Shown here piece by piece: positions 24,251 to 34,949 of a stretch of DNA of 63,598 bases. Source of the stretch: Helcococcus bovis (GTDB taxonomy: Bacteria > Bacillota > Clostridia > Tissierellales > Peptoniphilaceae); NCBI RefSeq assembly GCF_046035435.1, contig NZ_JBFNFH010000009.1; one strand, 5' to 3'. Under the pieces are notes generated by a model that was given only the letters and a program-made list of their open reading frames with translations, was not told where the DNA came from and searched no databases. Position 1 is the first letter of the stretch. Each line of letters begins with the position of its first letter. Made by a program: the position numbers and the translations under genes.

Positions 24251-25986
24251 AATTTATGAAAAAAATAGTTGCACTGACTTTAGTGTTTTTAATGCTATTT
24301 GCTAATATATCTTTAGCAAATAGCATTGATACTATAAACATTAAAGCAGAGATAAAAAAAGATGGATCTGTTATGATTACAGATCATAGGATATTTCAAG
24401 CAGATAGTGGGACAGAACATTATATATCATTAGGAAATTTGGGAGATTCTATAATCACTGATTTCAAAGTATTGGATGAAAATAATAAACTTTTAGAAGA
24501 AGTTGAAAAATGGGATGTAAATGCAAGCAGAGAAGAAAAAGCAGGAAAATATGGAATTAACTTCACTTCAAAAGGTGTTGAACTTTGCTTCGGTATTGGA
24601 GAGCTTGGAAGAAGAGAATTCACAATACAATATCGAGTTACAAATTTTATTAAAAATTTAAATGATGGAAATCAGACATTTTATTGGAAATTTATAAATG
24701 AGGATATGGATCCTATAAGTTTTGTAAATATTGAAATCACAAATGAAATTGGTTATAAATTTGAAGCGCCAACAACAAGAATATGGGGGTATGGATATAA
24801 AGGTCAAACTGCAATAACATCAGACAAATTAACAGCAACAACTGATAAAAATGATCCTTCAATAAATTATATGGTAGTTTTAGGGATTTTTGATGGAAAA
24901 GTATTTGACAGTCAATCAAAATTAGATAAAAGTACTGATCAATTAATTGAACAATCAAGACAAGGTTCATTTATTTATAGAAAAGATGGATCTAAACAAT
25001 ACTATAAAAATCAAAAAGATGGATCTAAACAATACTATAAAAATCAAAAAGATGGATCTAAACAATACTATAAAAATCAAAAAGATAATGGTGGACTTTT
25101 TAAATTTATTTTGAAAATAGTAGTTGTTTTGACTGGTGCGGTTAGTTTAGCTATATCAAAAAGAAGAAAAAATAATTTAAAATTTGTTGAAACTGATAAC
25201 TTAGATTATTATAGAGATTTACCAGACGAGAATTTCTTAATTTTAGATTATTTGGTAGAAGAAGCTAATGTACAAAGCATAATATCTGCACTTTTATTAA
25301 AATGGATTGTTGAGGAACGCCTTGTAAATAAAAAAATTGAAGAAGGTTTTATTTTTAAAAAAGAAAAAGATGTATTTAAGATAAATTTTACAGATACAAG
25401 ACCATTTGATTCAACAATTGAAAAAGATTTTTGGGATATAGTGCTGAAAGCATGTGGAAAAGATGATATACTTACTCAATCAGAGTTAAATTCGTATATA
25501 AAAAATAATACAAAAAGATTTAATACATGGATGGAAAGTATAAATAAAACATCAAAGAATTATTTAATTAGAAATAATTATGTAAAAGAACAATCAAAAA
25601 AATCTTTTTTTGGTTCAACACTATATGAAAGAACTGAAAAAGGCATTAATTTACAAAAACAAATTTATGGATTAAAAAAATATTTACTTGATTTTTCATT
25701 ATTAAATGAAAGAGATGTAAACTATGTTAAGTTATGGGATAAATACATGATTTGGGCTGCATATTTAGGCATCACAAAAGAAGTATACGAACAATTTAAG
25801 GTTGTAGACCCTCAATTTGAGCAACAAGTATACTATAATCCAGCTACATTTATATATATTAATTCGATATCAAATTCTGCATATAACTCAAGTATTCAAA
25901 GTTCATCAAGCGGATTTGGTGGATCATCATTTGGCGGCGGTGGAGGCGGTTCATTTGGTGGAGGATCTGGTGGTGGAACTAGATAA
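24244..25986 (+). CDS. DUF2207 domain membrane protein with glycine-rich tail
   Basis: 580 residues. Signal peptide (MKKIVALTLVFLMLFANIS), extracytoplasmic DUF2207 domain (about 30-235), three perfect 11-residue repeats (KDGSKQYYKNQ, about 247-279), a membrane segment (about 285-303), a large cytoplasmic region with a DUF2207-type helical domain, and a Gly/Ser tail (SGFGGSSFGGGGGG). The ATG overlaps the lemA stop (ATGGTAA); an ATG at 24256 is an alternative start. LemA plus DUF2207 is a recurrent pair of unknown function. Confidence 0.82.
   Translation: MVKFMKKIVALTLVFLMLFANISLANSIDTINIKAEIKKDGSVMITDHRIFQADSGTEHYISLGNLGDSIITDFKVLDENNKLLEEVEKWDVNASREEKAGKYGINFTSKGVELCFGIGELGRREFTIQYRVTNFIKNLNDGNQTFYWKFINEDMDPISFVNIEITNEIGYKFEAPTTRIWGYGYKGQTAITSDKLTATTDKNDPSINYMVVLGIFDGKVFDSQSKLDKSTDQLIEQSRQGSFIYRKDGSKQYYKNQKDGSKQYYKNQKDGSKQYYKNQKDNGGLFKFILKIVVVLTGAVSLAISKRRKNNLKFVETDNLDYYRDLPDENFLILDYLVEEANVQSIISALLLKWIVEERLVNKKIEEGFIFKKEKDVFKINFTDTRPFDSTIEKDFWDIVLKACGKDDILTQSELNSYIKNNTKRFNTWMESINKTSKNYLIRNNYVKEQSKKSFFGSTLYERTEKGINLQKQIYGLKKYLLDFSLLNERDVNYVKLWDKYMIWAAYLGITKEVYEQFKVVDPQFEQQVYYNPATFIYINSISNSAYNSSIQSSSSGFGGSSFGGGGGGSFGGGSGGGTR
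24982..25080 (+). repeat. three identical 33-bp tandem repeats inside the DUF2207 gene
   Basis: Copies at 24982-25014, 25015-25047 and 25048-25080 are base-for-base identical and encode KDGSKQYYKNQ. They lie at the junction between the outer domain and the membrane segment. Complete identity implies recent or ongoing copy-number change; each step keeps the frame. Confidence 0.95.
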
Positions 25987-26054
25987 AAATAAGCATATAG
26001 GGAAAGTGCAGATACTAAAACTAGACAAAGTAGTGGTGGAACTTGATAAAAATA
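25971..26054 (+). repeat. 21-bp direct repeat of the DUF2207 gene end
   Basis: 25971-25991 and 26034-26054 match at 20 of 21 bases, 63 bp apart, and span the GGA-ACT-stop region. The second copy is outside the gene. It looks like the scar of a duplication or of a contracted C-terminal repeat region. Confidence 0.75.
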
Positions 26055-26089
26055 TTTAACTACTACCAACAAGCTCTACACATAAAAAT

Positions 26090-26137
26090 AAAAACTATTA
26101 CAAACTAAAAAGAAATTGTCTGTAATAGTTTTTATTT
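26090..26137 (+). terminator. terminator after the lemA-DUF2207 operon
   Basis: AAAAACTATTACA (26090-26102) pairs with TGTAATAGTTTTT (26121-26133), an 18-base loop, then ATTT. Confidence 0.8.
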
Positions 26138-26145
26138 AATTTTAT

Positions 26146-26174
26146 TTAACAATCTAATAATTTAGCTGTATAAT
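26146..26174 (+). promoter_or_regulatory. sigma-A promoter of nagA-agaS
   Basis: TTAACA (26146-26151), 17-bp spacer, TATAAT (26169-26174), 28 bp before the nagA ATG. Confidence 0.75.
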
Positions 26175-26202
26175 AATATTGAAATAATAATGGAGGATTT
26201 TA

Positions 26203-27339
26203 ATGAAAACATATTACAAAGCAGATAAGATTTTCACTGAAAATAAAATAATTGATAATGGGTTTATGGTTGTTGAAAATGGAAAAATTGTTGAATTCTT
26301 AAATGAATATGATGGAGAATTTGTTGATTTTGGAGATAAATATATTGCTCCAGGATTAGTAGATACCCACGTACATGGATATAAGGATGCTGATGTTACA
26401 GATGCTGTAGAAGGGGCATTAAATGTTATGTCTGAAGGAGTTTTGCAAATGGGTGTAACATCATTCTTACCTACAACACTTACATCATCTGTTGAACAAT
26501 TAAATAAGGCATTAGAAGTTATTGGAAAAGAATATAAAAATGTTAAGGGTGCTAAAGTTAAAGGCATTTTTATGGAAGGTCCATATTTTACTGAAGAATT
26601 TAAGGGAGCACAAAATCCTGCATATATGTCCGATCCAAGTGTTGAACAGTTGAGAAAATGGCAAGAAATTTCAAATAATATGGTTAGAAAAATTGCTGTT
26701 GCACCAGAAAGAAAAGGAGTTCCAGAATTTACTAGAGAAGCTAGAAAAATGGGAGTTTATGTAGCGTTAGGACATTCAAATGCAACATATGAAGATGCTA
26801 TAAATGCTGTAGATGCAGGAGCTAATATATTTGTACATTTATATAACGGAATGAGGGGCTTACATCATAGAGAACCAGGTATGGTGGGAGCTGCACTACA
26901 ATCTGATGCTTATGCAGAGTTGATTTGTGATGGACATCATGTAAATCCTAAATCAGTTGAAATAGCTGTTAAAGCTAAAGGACATGAAAAAATCGCATTG
27001 ATTACTGACTGTATGAGAGCGGGAGGAATGCCTGATGGACATTATAAATTAGGGGAATTTCCTGTTACAGTTAAAGAAGGAACTGCAAGATTGGATTCCG
27101 GAAGTTTAGCTGGTTCTATACTTGACTTAATTGATGGTGTAAAAAATGTTTATAACTGGAATATAGCTACTCTTAAAGAGGCTATAGACATGGGGTCTAA
27201 ATATCCAGCAAGATCTGTAGGTTTAGATAATGAATGTGGTGTTTTACAAATTGGAAGAGATGCAGATTTTATAGTTTTAGATAAAAATCTTACATTATTA
27301 AGAACATTTGTAGATGGTGAACTAAGATATCAAAAATAA
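26203..27339 (+). CDS. nagA: N-acetylglucosamine-6-phosphate deacetylase
   Basis: 378-residue amidohydrolase. Visible metal and active-site motifs: HVHGYKD, FMEGPYF, GHSNATYEDA, HLYNGMRGLHHREPG and the late LITDCMRAGG. It removes acetate from GlcNAc-6-P, or GalNAc-6-P in relatives called AgaA, to give the amino-sugar phosphate. It forms an operon with the agaS-like gene 13 bp downstream. That pairing makes GalNAc-6-P or mucin-sugar breakdown plausible. Confidence 0.93.
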   Translation: MKTYYKADKIFTENKIIDNGFMVVENGKIVEFLNEYDGEFVDFGDKYIAPGLVDTHVHGYKDADVTDAVEGALNVMSEGVLQMGVTSFLPTTLTSSVEQLNKALEVIGKEYKNVKGAKVKGIFMEGPYFTEEFKGAQNPAYMSDPSVEQLRKWQEISNNMVRKIAVAPERKGVPEFTREARKMGVYVALGHSNATYEDAINAVDAGANIFVHLYNGMRGLHHREPGMVGAALQSDAYAELICDGHHVNPKSVEIAVKAKGHEKIALITDCMRAGGMPDGHYKLGEFPVTVKEGTARLDSGSLAGSILDLIDGVKNVYNWNIATLKEAIDMGSKYPARSVGLDNECGVLQIGRDADFIVLDKNLTLLRTFVDGELRYQK

Positions 27340-27352
27340 TTAAGGAGAATTT

Positions 27353-28498
27353 ATGTTTGGCTTATCAAAGGATGAATGGAAAAATTTAGATGGTTTATAT
27401 ACTGCTTCTGAAATTTATCAACAACCAAGATTGTGGAATGAAGTACCAAAAATTTTAGAAGATAGAAAAGAAGAAATAAAATCTTTTTTAGAGAATGTTT
27501 TATCTAAACAAAATCTACAAATTATTTTTACAGGAGCTGGTACATCAGCATATACGGGAGATTTTATTACTCCATATTTAAATAAAAAATCAGGACACAA
27601 GTTTAAGTCAATTGCTACAACAGATATTGTAACAAATCCTGAAATGTATTTAGATAAAAATATACCAACGTTATTAGTAAGTTTTGCACGTTCTGGAAAT
27701 AGTCCTGAATCAGTTGCTACAGTTAATTTAGCAAATAAAGTAGTTAAAGAAATATATCACTTAGTTATTACATGTAATAAAGATGGTAAACTTGCTGAAT
27801 ATGCAAAAAATGATGAAAATGCTTTAGCAATTATTCTTCCTGAAGAATCAAACGATAAAGGTTTTGCGATGACAAGCTCATTTTCTTGCATGGCACTTAC
27901 TGCTACATTAATATTTGATAATAATTATTCTAAAGAAGAATTGAATAAAACTGTTGAAACAGCTTCAAGTATGTTGAATAATATTGAAGAAAAATTAAAT
28001 CCAATACTTAATTTTGATTTTAATAGAATTGTATATTTGGGTTCAGGTTCATATCATGGACTTTCAAAAGAAGCTTCATTAAAATTATTGGAATTAACAA
28101 GAGGAAAAGTTGTTGGATATTATGAAAGTAGCTTAGGTTTTAGACATGGACCAAAATCAATAATAGATGATAAAACTGTTGTTTTAGTATTTCAATCAAA
28201 TAATGAGTATGCTTTAGATTATGATAAGGATATATTAAAAGAAATGTATCATGATGAAGGTAACCATAAAGTTGTATCTATTGGTAGAAATGAAGATGTA
28301 AGAGAATACACACATTTTTATTTAGATGTTCCTGTTGAAAATTTAGAAAATGATGTATTTTTAGGATTATTGTATGTTTTATATGCTCAAGTGTTTAGCT
28401 TGTTGGCATCTATAAAAAACGGAATAAATCCAGATAATCCAAATCCATCAGGAGCAGTAAATAGAGTTGTTAAGGGTGTTATAATTCACGAATATTAA
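27353..28498 (+). CDS. agaS: SIS-domain sugar isomerase/deaminase, AgaS family
   Basis: 381 residues with two SIS domains. AgaS-type blocks are FTGAGTSAYTGDFITPY, IATTDIVTNPEMYL, LVSFARSGNSPESVATV and FAMTSSFSCMALT. AgaS enzymes deaminate and isomerise galactosamine-6-P to tagatose-6-P; GlmS-like isomerases and NagB act on glucosamine-6-P. Context (nagA just upstream) supports amino-sugar catabolism. AAGGAGAATTT ribosome site. Confidence 0.88.
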   Translation: MFGLSKDEWKNLDGLYTASEIYQQPRLWNEVPKILEDRKEEIKSFLENVLSKQNLQIIFTGAGTSAYTGDFITPYLNKKSGHKFKSIATTDIVTNPEMYLDKNIPTLLVSFARSGNSPESVATVNLANKVVKEIYHLVITCNKDGKLAEYAKNDENALAIILPEESNDKGFAMTSSFSCMALTATLIFDNNYSKEELNKTVETASSMLNNIEEKLNPILNFDFNRIVYLGSGSYHGLSKEASLKLLELTRGKVVGYYESSLGFRHGPKSIIDDKTVVLVFQSNNEYALDYDKDILKEMYHDEGNHKVVSIGRNEDVREYTHFYLDVPVENLENDVFLGLLYVLYAQVFSLLASIKNGINPDNPNPSGAVNRVVKGVIIHEY

Positions 28499-28549
28499 AA
28501 AAAACGCCGCCGGCTCAAGTTGATGTTAAGCGCAACTTGAGCCAGCGGC
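28497..28549 (-). terminator. GC-rich Rho-independent terminator (minus strand)
   Basis: GCCGC-C-GGCTCAAGTTG (28506-28522) pairs with CAACTTGAGCC-A-GCGGC (28533-28549): 16 pairs and one mismatch. On the minus strand the stem is followed by eight T residues (complement of 28497-28504), so it ends the PTS EIIA gene. Read in the plus direction its T tract is weak, but it may also stop agaS transcription. Confidence 0.85.
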
Positions 28550-28562
28550 TCCTTATTTAAAA

Positions 28563-29003
28563 CTATTTAATATATTTAACTAATTCATTATAAATAACTT
28601 CTTCATCATTTGTTGATACAAATAAATCAACTATTTCAGGTTTCTTTAATAATGTAGCTAAACCAGATAAAATTCTTAAGTGGTTATTACCTTTACCTGC
28701 TGAGGCGATTAGTATTTCGGCTTTGTTTCCATTTCCAAAATCAATACCATCTTTGAATTGTAAAAATACAATACCAGATTGAATAATTAATTGTTGTGAT
28801 TCTCTGTCACCATGAGGAATTGCAACACCATAATCCATATATGTTGTTAATAATTCTTCTCTATGTAACATTGATTCTACATATCCATCAGCTACATATC
28901 CAGCTTCAAGTAATTTATTTCCTGCTAATCTGATAGCTTCTTCTTTTGTTGTAGATTTTAAATTTAAAAATATATTTTCTTTTTCTATTGCTATATTTGC
29001 CAT
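28563..29003 (-). CDS. PTS EIIA domain protein, fructose/mannitol type
   Basis: 146 residues, a stand-alone EIIA of the PTS_EIIA_2 family with phospho-acceptor His64 (VAIPHGD) and the GYVESMLHREE motif, closest in style to mannitol EIIA (MtlF). No EIIBC or catabolic gene is adjacent, so the sugar is unknown; a regulatory role is possible. Convergent with agaS across a strong terminator. AGGAGG ribosome site on the minus strand. Confidence 0.88.
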   Translation of the reverse strand: MANIAIEKENIFLNLKSTTKEEAIRLAGNKLLEAGYVADGYVESMLHREELLTTYMDYGVAIPHGDRESQQLIIQSGIVFLQFKDGIDFGNGNKAEILIASAGKGNNHLRILSGLATLLKKPEIVDLFVSTNDEEVIYNELVKYIK

Positions 29004-29078
29004 TATTCCTCCTAAAACTTGCTATTTAATTATAACACTCTTTTTTAATAATTAAAAATTTTATTTGTTTTAATTATT

Positions 29079-29087
29079 TGGTATAAT
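29079..29087 (+). promoter_or_regulatory. extended -10 promoter for the zinc metallopeptidase
   Basis: TGG-TATAAT at 29079-29087 (TGn extended -10), 31 bp before the ATG. The -35 is weak. Confidence 0.55.
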
Positions 29088-29118
29088 AAACTTAAAATAA
29101 AGCTAAAGGGGAGAAATT

Positions 29119-29988
29119 ATGAAGTGGCAAGGTAGGAGAGAAAGTGATAATGTAATAAAATCTAGTGGAGGAGGGTCTTTAGGTAGAGGTGCAATGCTAG
29201 GTGGACTAGGATTAACTGGTACGCTTATAGTTGTTGTAATTTCATTACTTTTAGGACAAAATCCATTGAATTTATTAGGAGATATAACTAGCACACAACA
29301 GCCACAAACTAGACAATCTGAAAAATATACCCCAAGAAATGCGGAAGAAGCAGAATTAGAAAAGATGCTTTCAGTTGTGTTTGCAGATTTAGAAGATGTA
29401 TGGACAGATATTTTTAAGAGTCATCAACAATCATATAAAAAACCTTATTTACATTTGTATCAAGATACAGTAAGATCAGGTTGTGGAGTAGCTTCAAAAA
29501 ATCAAGGACCATTTTATTGTGGAGCAGATCAGACTGTTTATATAGATGTTTCGTTTGCAAAACAATTAAGGACAACATTTGGAGCTAAAGGTGATTTTCC
29601 ATTTGTGTATGTTTTAGCTCATGAAGTTGGACATCATGTTCAACAACAATTAGGTATTCTACAAAAAGTACAAGGACTAAGAGGAAGAGTTTCTTCAGTA
29701 GAATTTAACAAGCAAATGGTAAATTTAGAATTACAAGCTGATTATTTTGCTGGAGTATTTACAAATCATATTAAACAAAAAGGATATCTTGATTTAGGAG
29801 ATATAGAAGAAGGAATGGCTGCTGCATCAGGAGTAGGTGATGATCGTATACAAGAGATGCAAGGTGGACAAGCTAATCCGGATACTTTCCAACACGGGAC
29901 AAGTAAACAAAGACAAGAATGGTTTACACGTGGTGTTGAATATGGAGATATTGAACACGGCAATACATTTGAATTAGTTAATAATTAA
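29119..29988 (+). CDS. neutral zinc metallopeptidase, YpfJ family
   Basis: 289 residues with a glycine-rich N-terminus, one membrane segment (about 34-52), and a zinc site HEVGHH (LAHEVGHHVQQQ) with a downstream LQADYFAG glutamate ligand. It matches the Zn_metallopeptidase family containing YpfJ; substrates are unknown. Single gene with own promoter and terminator. GGGGAGAAATT ribosome site. Confidence 0.88.
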   Translation: MKWQGRRESDNVIKSSGGGSLGRGAMLGGLGLTGTLIVVVISLLLGQNPLNLLGDITSTQQPQTRQSEKYTPRNAEEAELEKMLSVVFADLEDVWTDIFKSHQQSYKKPYLHLYQDTVRSGCGVASKNQGPFYCGADQTVYIDVSFAKQLRTTFGAKGDFPFVYVLAHEVGHHVQQQLGILQKVQGLRGRVSSVEFNKQMVNLELQADYFAGVFTNHIKQKGYLDLGDIEEGMAAASGVGDDRIQEMQGGQANPDTFQHGTSKQRQEWFTRGVEYGDIEHGNTFELVNN

Positions 29989-30029
29989 AGTAAGGTAGTG
30001 TTACAATAAATTATATTTAAATAAAGTAC

Positions 30030-30076
30030 AAAGGAAAGCAATAGATTTCAATATTTAGTGCTTTCCTTTAATTTTT
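30030..30076 (+). terminator. terminator of the metallopeptidase gene
   Basis: AAAGGAAAGCA (30030-30040) pairs exactly with TGCTTTCCTTT (30059-30069), followed by AATTTTT. Confidence 0.7.
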
Positions 30077-30125
30077 AAATTTGGATGCAGATATTGAGGG
30101 GTATCTCAGTTTTATATAAATACTT

Positions 30126-30160
30126 AAAATAAAAACTACTGCAAATAATCGCAGTAGTTT
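30126..30160 (-). terminator. terminator of the crr gene (minus strand)
   Basis: AAACTACTGC (30133-30142) pairs with GCAGTAGTTT (30151-30160). On the minus strand the hairpin is followed by TTATTTT. Confidence 0.75.
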
Positions 30161-30171
30161 AATTTCATAAA

Positions 30172-30639
30172 TTATTTTTTGATTTCCATTATTTCAGTTT
30201 TTCCAGCAACTACATCACCAGTTTTCTTTTCTAATCCTTTAATTTCTTCCATATTTGTTATAACTACAGGAGTTTCTGTTGGATATCCATTTTCCTCTAA
30301 GTAGTTTAAGTCAACTTCTACAAGTTTATCACCTGCATTTACTTTCTTTCCTTCTTTTACAAATACTTCAAATCCTTTTCCTTTTAGTTCTACAGTATTC
30401 ATACCAATATGTATAAGAATTTCAACACCTTTTACGTTTATTCCCAAAGCATGTTTTGTGTGAAATACTTGAATTATTTTACCTTCAACAGGGGACACAA
30501 CTGTACCTTCTGTTGGTTTAATTGCAACACCATCACCTAAAAATTTTTGTGAAAAAGTAATGTCTTCTACTTCTGTAATATCAACAAGTTTACCTGTCAT
30601 AGGTGCAACTAATTTAATTTTTTTACTAAATAATCCCAT
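30172..30639 (-). CDS. crr: PTS glucose-type EIIA protein
   Basis: 155 residues, stand-alone EIIA-Glc with phospho-acceptor His77 (VEILIHIGMNTVEL) and supporting His63 (HTKHALGI). It passes phosphate from HPr to a membrane EIIBC. The membrane partner is not in the window. A stand-alone glucose-type EIIB is encoded divergently about 140 bp away, so the two may serve one transporter. Confidence 0.92.
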   Translation of the reverse strand: MGLFSKKIKLVAPMTGKLVDITEVEDITFSQKFLGDGVAIKPTEGTVVSPVEGKIIQVFHTKHALGINVKGVEILIHIGMNTVELKGKGFEVFVKEGKKVNAGDKLVEVDLNYLEENGYPTETPVVITNMEEIKGLEKKTGDVVAGKTEIMEIKK

Positions 30640-30683
30640 TTTTTCCTCCTCAGATTTTATTTGTAAAAATCTATTTCATGTTT

Positions 30684-30713
30684 ATTTTACCATATTCAAT
30701 AAAAAAATGTAAA
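30684..30713 (-). promoter_or_regulatory. promoter of crr (minus strand)
   Basis: Minus strand: TTTACA (30713-30708), 18-bp spacer, TGG-TAAAAT with the -10 at 30689-30684. Confidence 0.5.
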
Positions 30714-30777
30714 TATATGCTAAATTTGTATTTTTCTTATGTTATAATATTTTATATATATCAAATAGGAGAATTAC

Positions 30778-31050
30778 ATGTTTTTTTATTTATTTGGAAG
30801 AAAATCATTAATTGAAAAAATTAAAATAGCTGATTTACTACTTTCTCTTGGGGGAAAAGAGAATATATTGGATCATGAGATTTGCACTTCTAGAGTAAGG
30901 CTTCAAATATTGAATCCTTTTAAGATTGATGAAAATATGTTAAAAAAATGTAATTTACCTGGATATTCAATTCCGGAAGAAAATAAGATTCATTTGATAA
31001 TTGGACCTGATGTAGAAAAATTTTATGAGAAATTAAAGATGTATATATGA
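30778..31050 (+). CDS. stand-alone PTS EIIB domain, glucose type
   Basis: 90 residues. LGGKENI and HEIC36TSRVRLQI match the glucose-family EIIB, with Cys36 as phosphocysteine. The usual CxTRLR is CTSRVR, so it is somewhat diverged. It lacks an EIIC domain. A TG-extended -10 (TGTTATAAT, 30740-30748) lies upstream. It could be a functional partner of the divergent crr or a degenerate regulatory relic. Confidence 0.82.
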   Translation: MFFYLFGRKSLIEKIKIADLLLSLGGKENILDHEICTSRVRLQILNPFKIDENMLKKCNLPGYSIPEENKIHLIIGPDVEKFYEKLKMYI

Positions 31051-31092
31051 TATAATTGACTAGATGTAGAAAAATCCTTTATTGGAGGAATT

Positions 31093-31335
31093 ATGAGATT
31101 AGATAAATTTTTAAAAAATGCAAGAATTATAAAAAGAAGAACAGTTGCAAAAGAAGCAGCGGAATCTGGTAGAGTTAAGGTAAATGATAAAATTGCAAAA
31201 CCTGGAGTAGAAATTTCTGTAAATGATATTGTAGAAGTTACATTTGGGAATAATATAGTAAAATTTGAAGTATTGCAAATAATTGAAAATCCTAAAAAAG
31301 ATGAAGCTGAAAAAATGTTTAGGGTAATATCATGA
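31093..31335 (+). CDS. rqcP: S4-domain RNA-binding protein RqcP
   Basis: 80 residues, a single S4 domain starting MRLDKFLKNARIIKRRTVAKEAAE. RqcP (YabO, Hsp15-like) works with RqcH in adding alanine tails to stalled nascent chains on 50S subunits. It is followed by a DivIC-like gene (ATGA overlap), the Bacillus-type yabO-divIC order. Confidence 0.93.
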   Translation: MRLDKFLKNARIIKRRTVAKEAAESGRVKVNDKIAKPGVEISVNDIVEVTFGNNIVKFEVLQIIENPKKDEAEKMFRVIS

Positions 31336-31754
31336 GAAAATATATAAAAAAAAGAAGTATTAAGAGAAAAATGTTGTCTGATCCTAAAAAGATTAACATT
31401 TTATTTTACATTTCAACAGCTTTAATGATTATTTTATTTGTTTTTTTTATTGGACAAAAAAGACAAATTTCTGTACTTAAGCAAAATACTAATAAACTTG
31501 TATTAAGAGAAAAAGAATTGGAAGAAAATATTTCAAAACTTAAATTAGAGATAGAAAATTCTAATTCATTAGAATATATTGAAAAAAAAGCAAGAGAAAA
31601 TTTAGGAATGATAAAAAAAGGGGAAAAAATTTATACTGATGATGAAAATAGTATAAATACTGTCCCTAAAGAATCTTCTAACGAACAAGATTCGTCTCAA
31701 GATACAAAAGAGACTAATAAAGAAACACTAAAAGAGACAAAGCGAGAAAATTAG
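31332..31754 (+). CDS. divIC: FtsB/DivIC-type septum formation initiator
   Basis: 140 residues: a basic cytoplasmic start, one membrane segment (about 24-43), a coiled coil (about 47-85, KELEENISKLKLEIEN) and the KKARENLGMIKKGEKIY block that defines the family. The C-terminal tail is Ser/Thr/Glu-rich. It forms a division complex with FtsL and FtsQ/DivIB. Start overlaps the rqcP stop. Confidence 0.88.
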   Translation: MRKYIKKRSIKRKMLSDPKKINILFYISTALMIILFVFFIGQKRQISVLKQNTNKLVLREKELEENISKLKLEIENSNSLEYIEKKARENLGMIKKGEKIYTDDENSINTVPKESSNEQDSSQDTKETNKETLKETKREN

Positions 31755-31762
31755 GAAATTAT

Positions 31763-33069
31763 ATGAAAATTGATGGGAAAATTATTGATATAATTAAAAA
31801 TAATAATGTTTTAGTCGGAGTTTCTGGGGGAGTGGATTCGGTAGTATTACTTCATTTATTAGTTAAATTAAAAAAAGAATATGAATTTAATATCGAAGTG
31901 GCACATTTTAACCATGTTACTAGAAATGGTGAATCAGATATTGATGAAAAATTTGTAAGAGATATTTGCGAAAAATTTAATTTGAAATTTTATTCTGAAA
32001 AGATTTCTATGACAGAATTTTCAAGTAAAAATAAGATATCTGAAGAAGAAGCTGGAAGGATATTAAGACATAAATTTTTTAATAAAATTTTAGAATCAAA
32101 ACCAGATAAAGAAATATGGTATTTGGCTTTGGCGCATAATTTAGATGATCAAGTCGAGACTATATTTATGAGAATCTTTAGAGGTACTGGTATAAAAGGT
32201 CTTGAGGGAATGCATCTAATAGATGATAAAATTATTAGACCTTTGCTTAATTTTACAAAAGAAGAAATATTAAAATGTGCTGAGATAAACAACTTAGAAT
32301 TTCATCAGGATTATACAAATTTTGAAAATATTTATACAAGAAATTCTATCAGAAATGAATTAATTCCACTAATAAGGGATAAATATAGCAAAAATATTTA
32401 TGATTCAATTAAAAATTTGTCACAATATTCTACAGAATACAACGATTATGTTGAAAAAACTTTAATGGATAAGATTAATAAATTTAAGATAGAGTACACA
32501 TTGCAGTATACTAAAATATATAAAAAAGATATTTTTGAATTATCAAATTTTGAAAGAAATATTTTTTTAAGAAATGAGATAGATAGATTAAATAGAAGTA
32601 ATTATGATTTTACTAAAAATCATTATAAGGAAATTGGAAAAATCATCGACTCTTCCAAAGGCGTTGATGTTGTAATAAATGATATAATATTTTATAATTC
32701 ATTTGATTATTTTATTATTAGAAAATATCAAAATATCACTGAAGAGCTTAATTTTACAGTTAGAGAAGATAATATTTTTTTTAATAATTATCAAATCATT
32801 TTTAAAAAGAATGAAAGTAATAACAAATCATTGAAAGTTAATTTTGGAGATAGTATAAAAATTAGAGTTAGGAAAAATGGAGATAAAATATTAATAAACG
32901 GAAGACTAAAAAAAGTGAAAGATTTTTTAATTGATAAGAAAATAGATAAATTTGAAAGAGATATTTTGCCTATAATAGAATTAAATGGCGAAATTATAAT
33001 GATATCAAATTTATATAAAAAAGAAATAGATAATAAAGGTGAAATTACAATAAAAATAAAGGAGAAATA

Positions 33070-33070
<1 letters not shown>
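31763..33070 (+). CDS. tilS: tRNA(Ile)-lysidine synthase
   Basis: 435 residues with the PP-loop SGGVDSVVLLH (about 20) and the LAHNLDDQVETIFMRIFRGTGIKGLEGM block, plus a C-terminal TilS domain. It converts C34 to lysidine in the CAU-anticodon tRNA so that it reads AUA, which is heavily used in this AT-rich genome. It directly precedes ftsH, a standard Firmicutes order. Confidence 0.95.
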
Positions 33071-34932
<1,862 letters not shown>

Positions 34933-34949
34933 TTATAAAGGAGGAATAT

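Noticed and set aside
25817..26059. 80-codon ORF overlapping the DUF2207 end
   Set aside because: Out-of-frame reading of the glycine-rich region; no ribosome site or recognisable domain.
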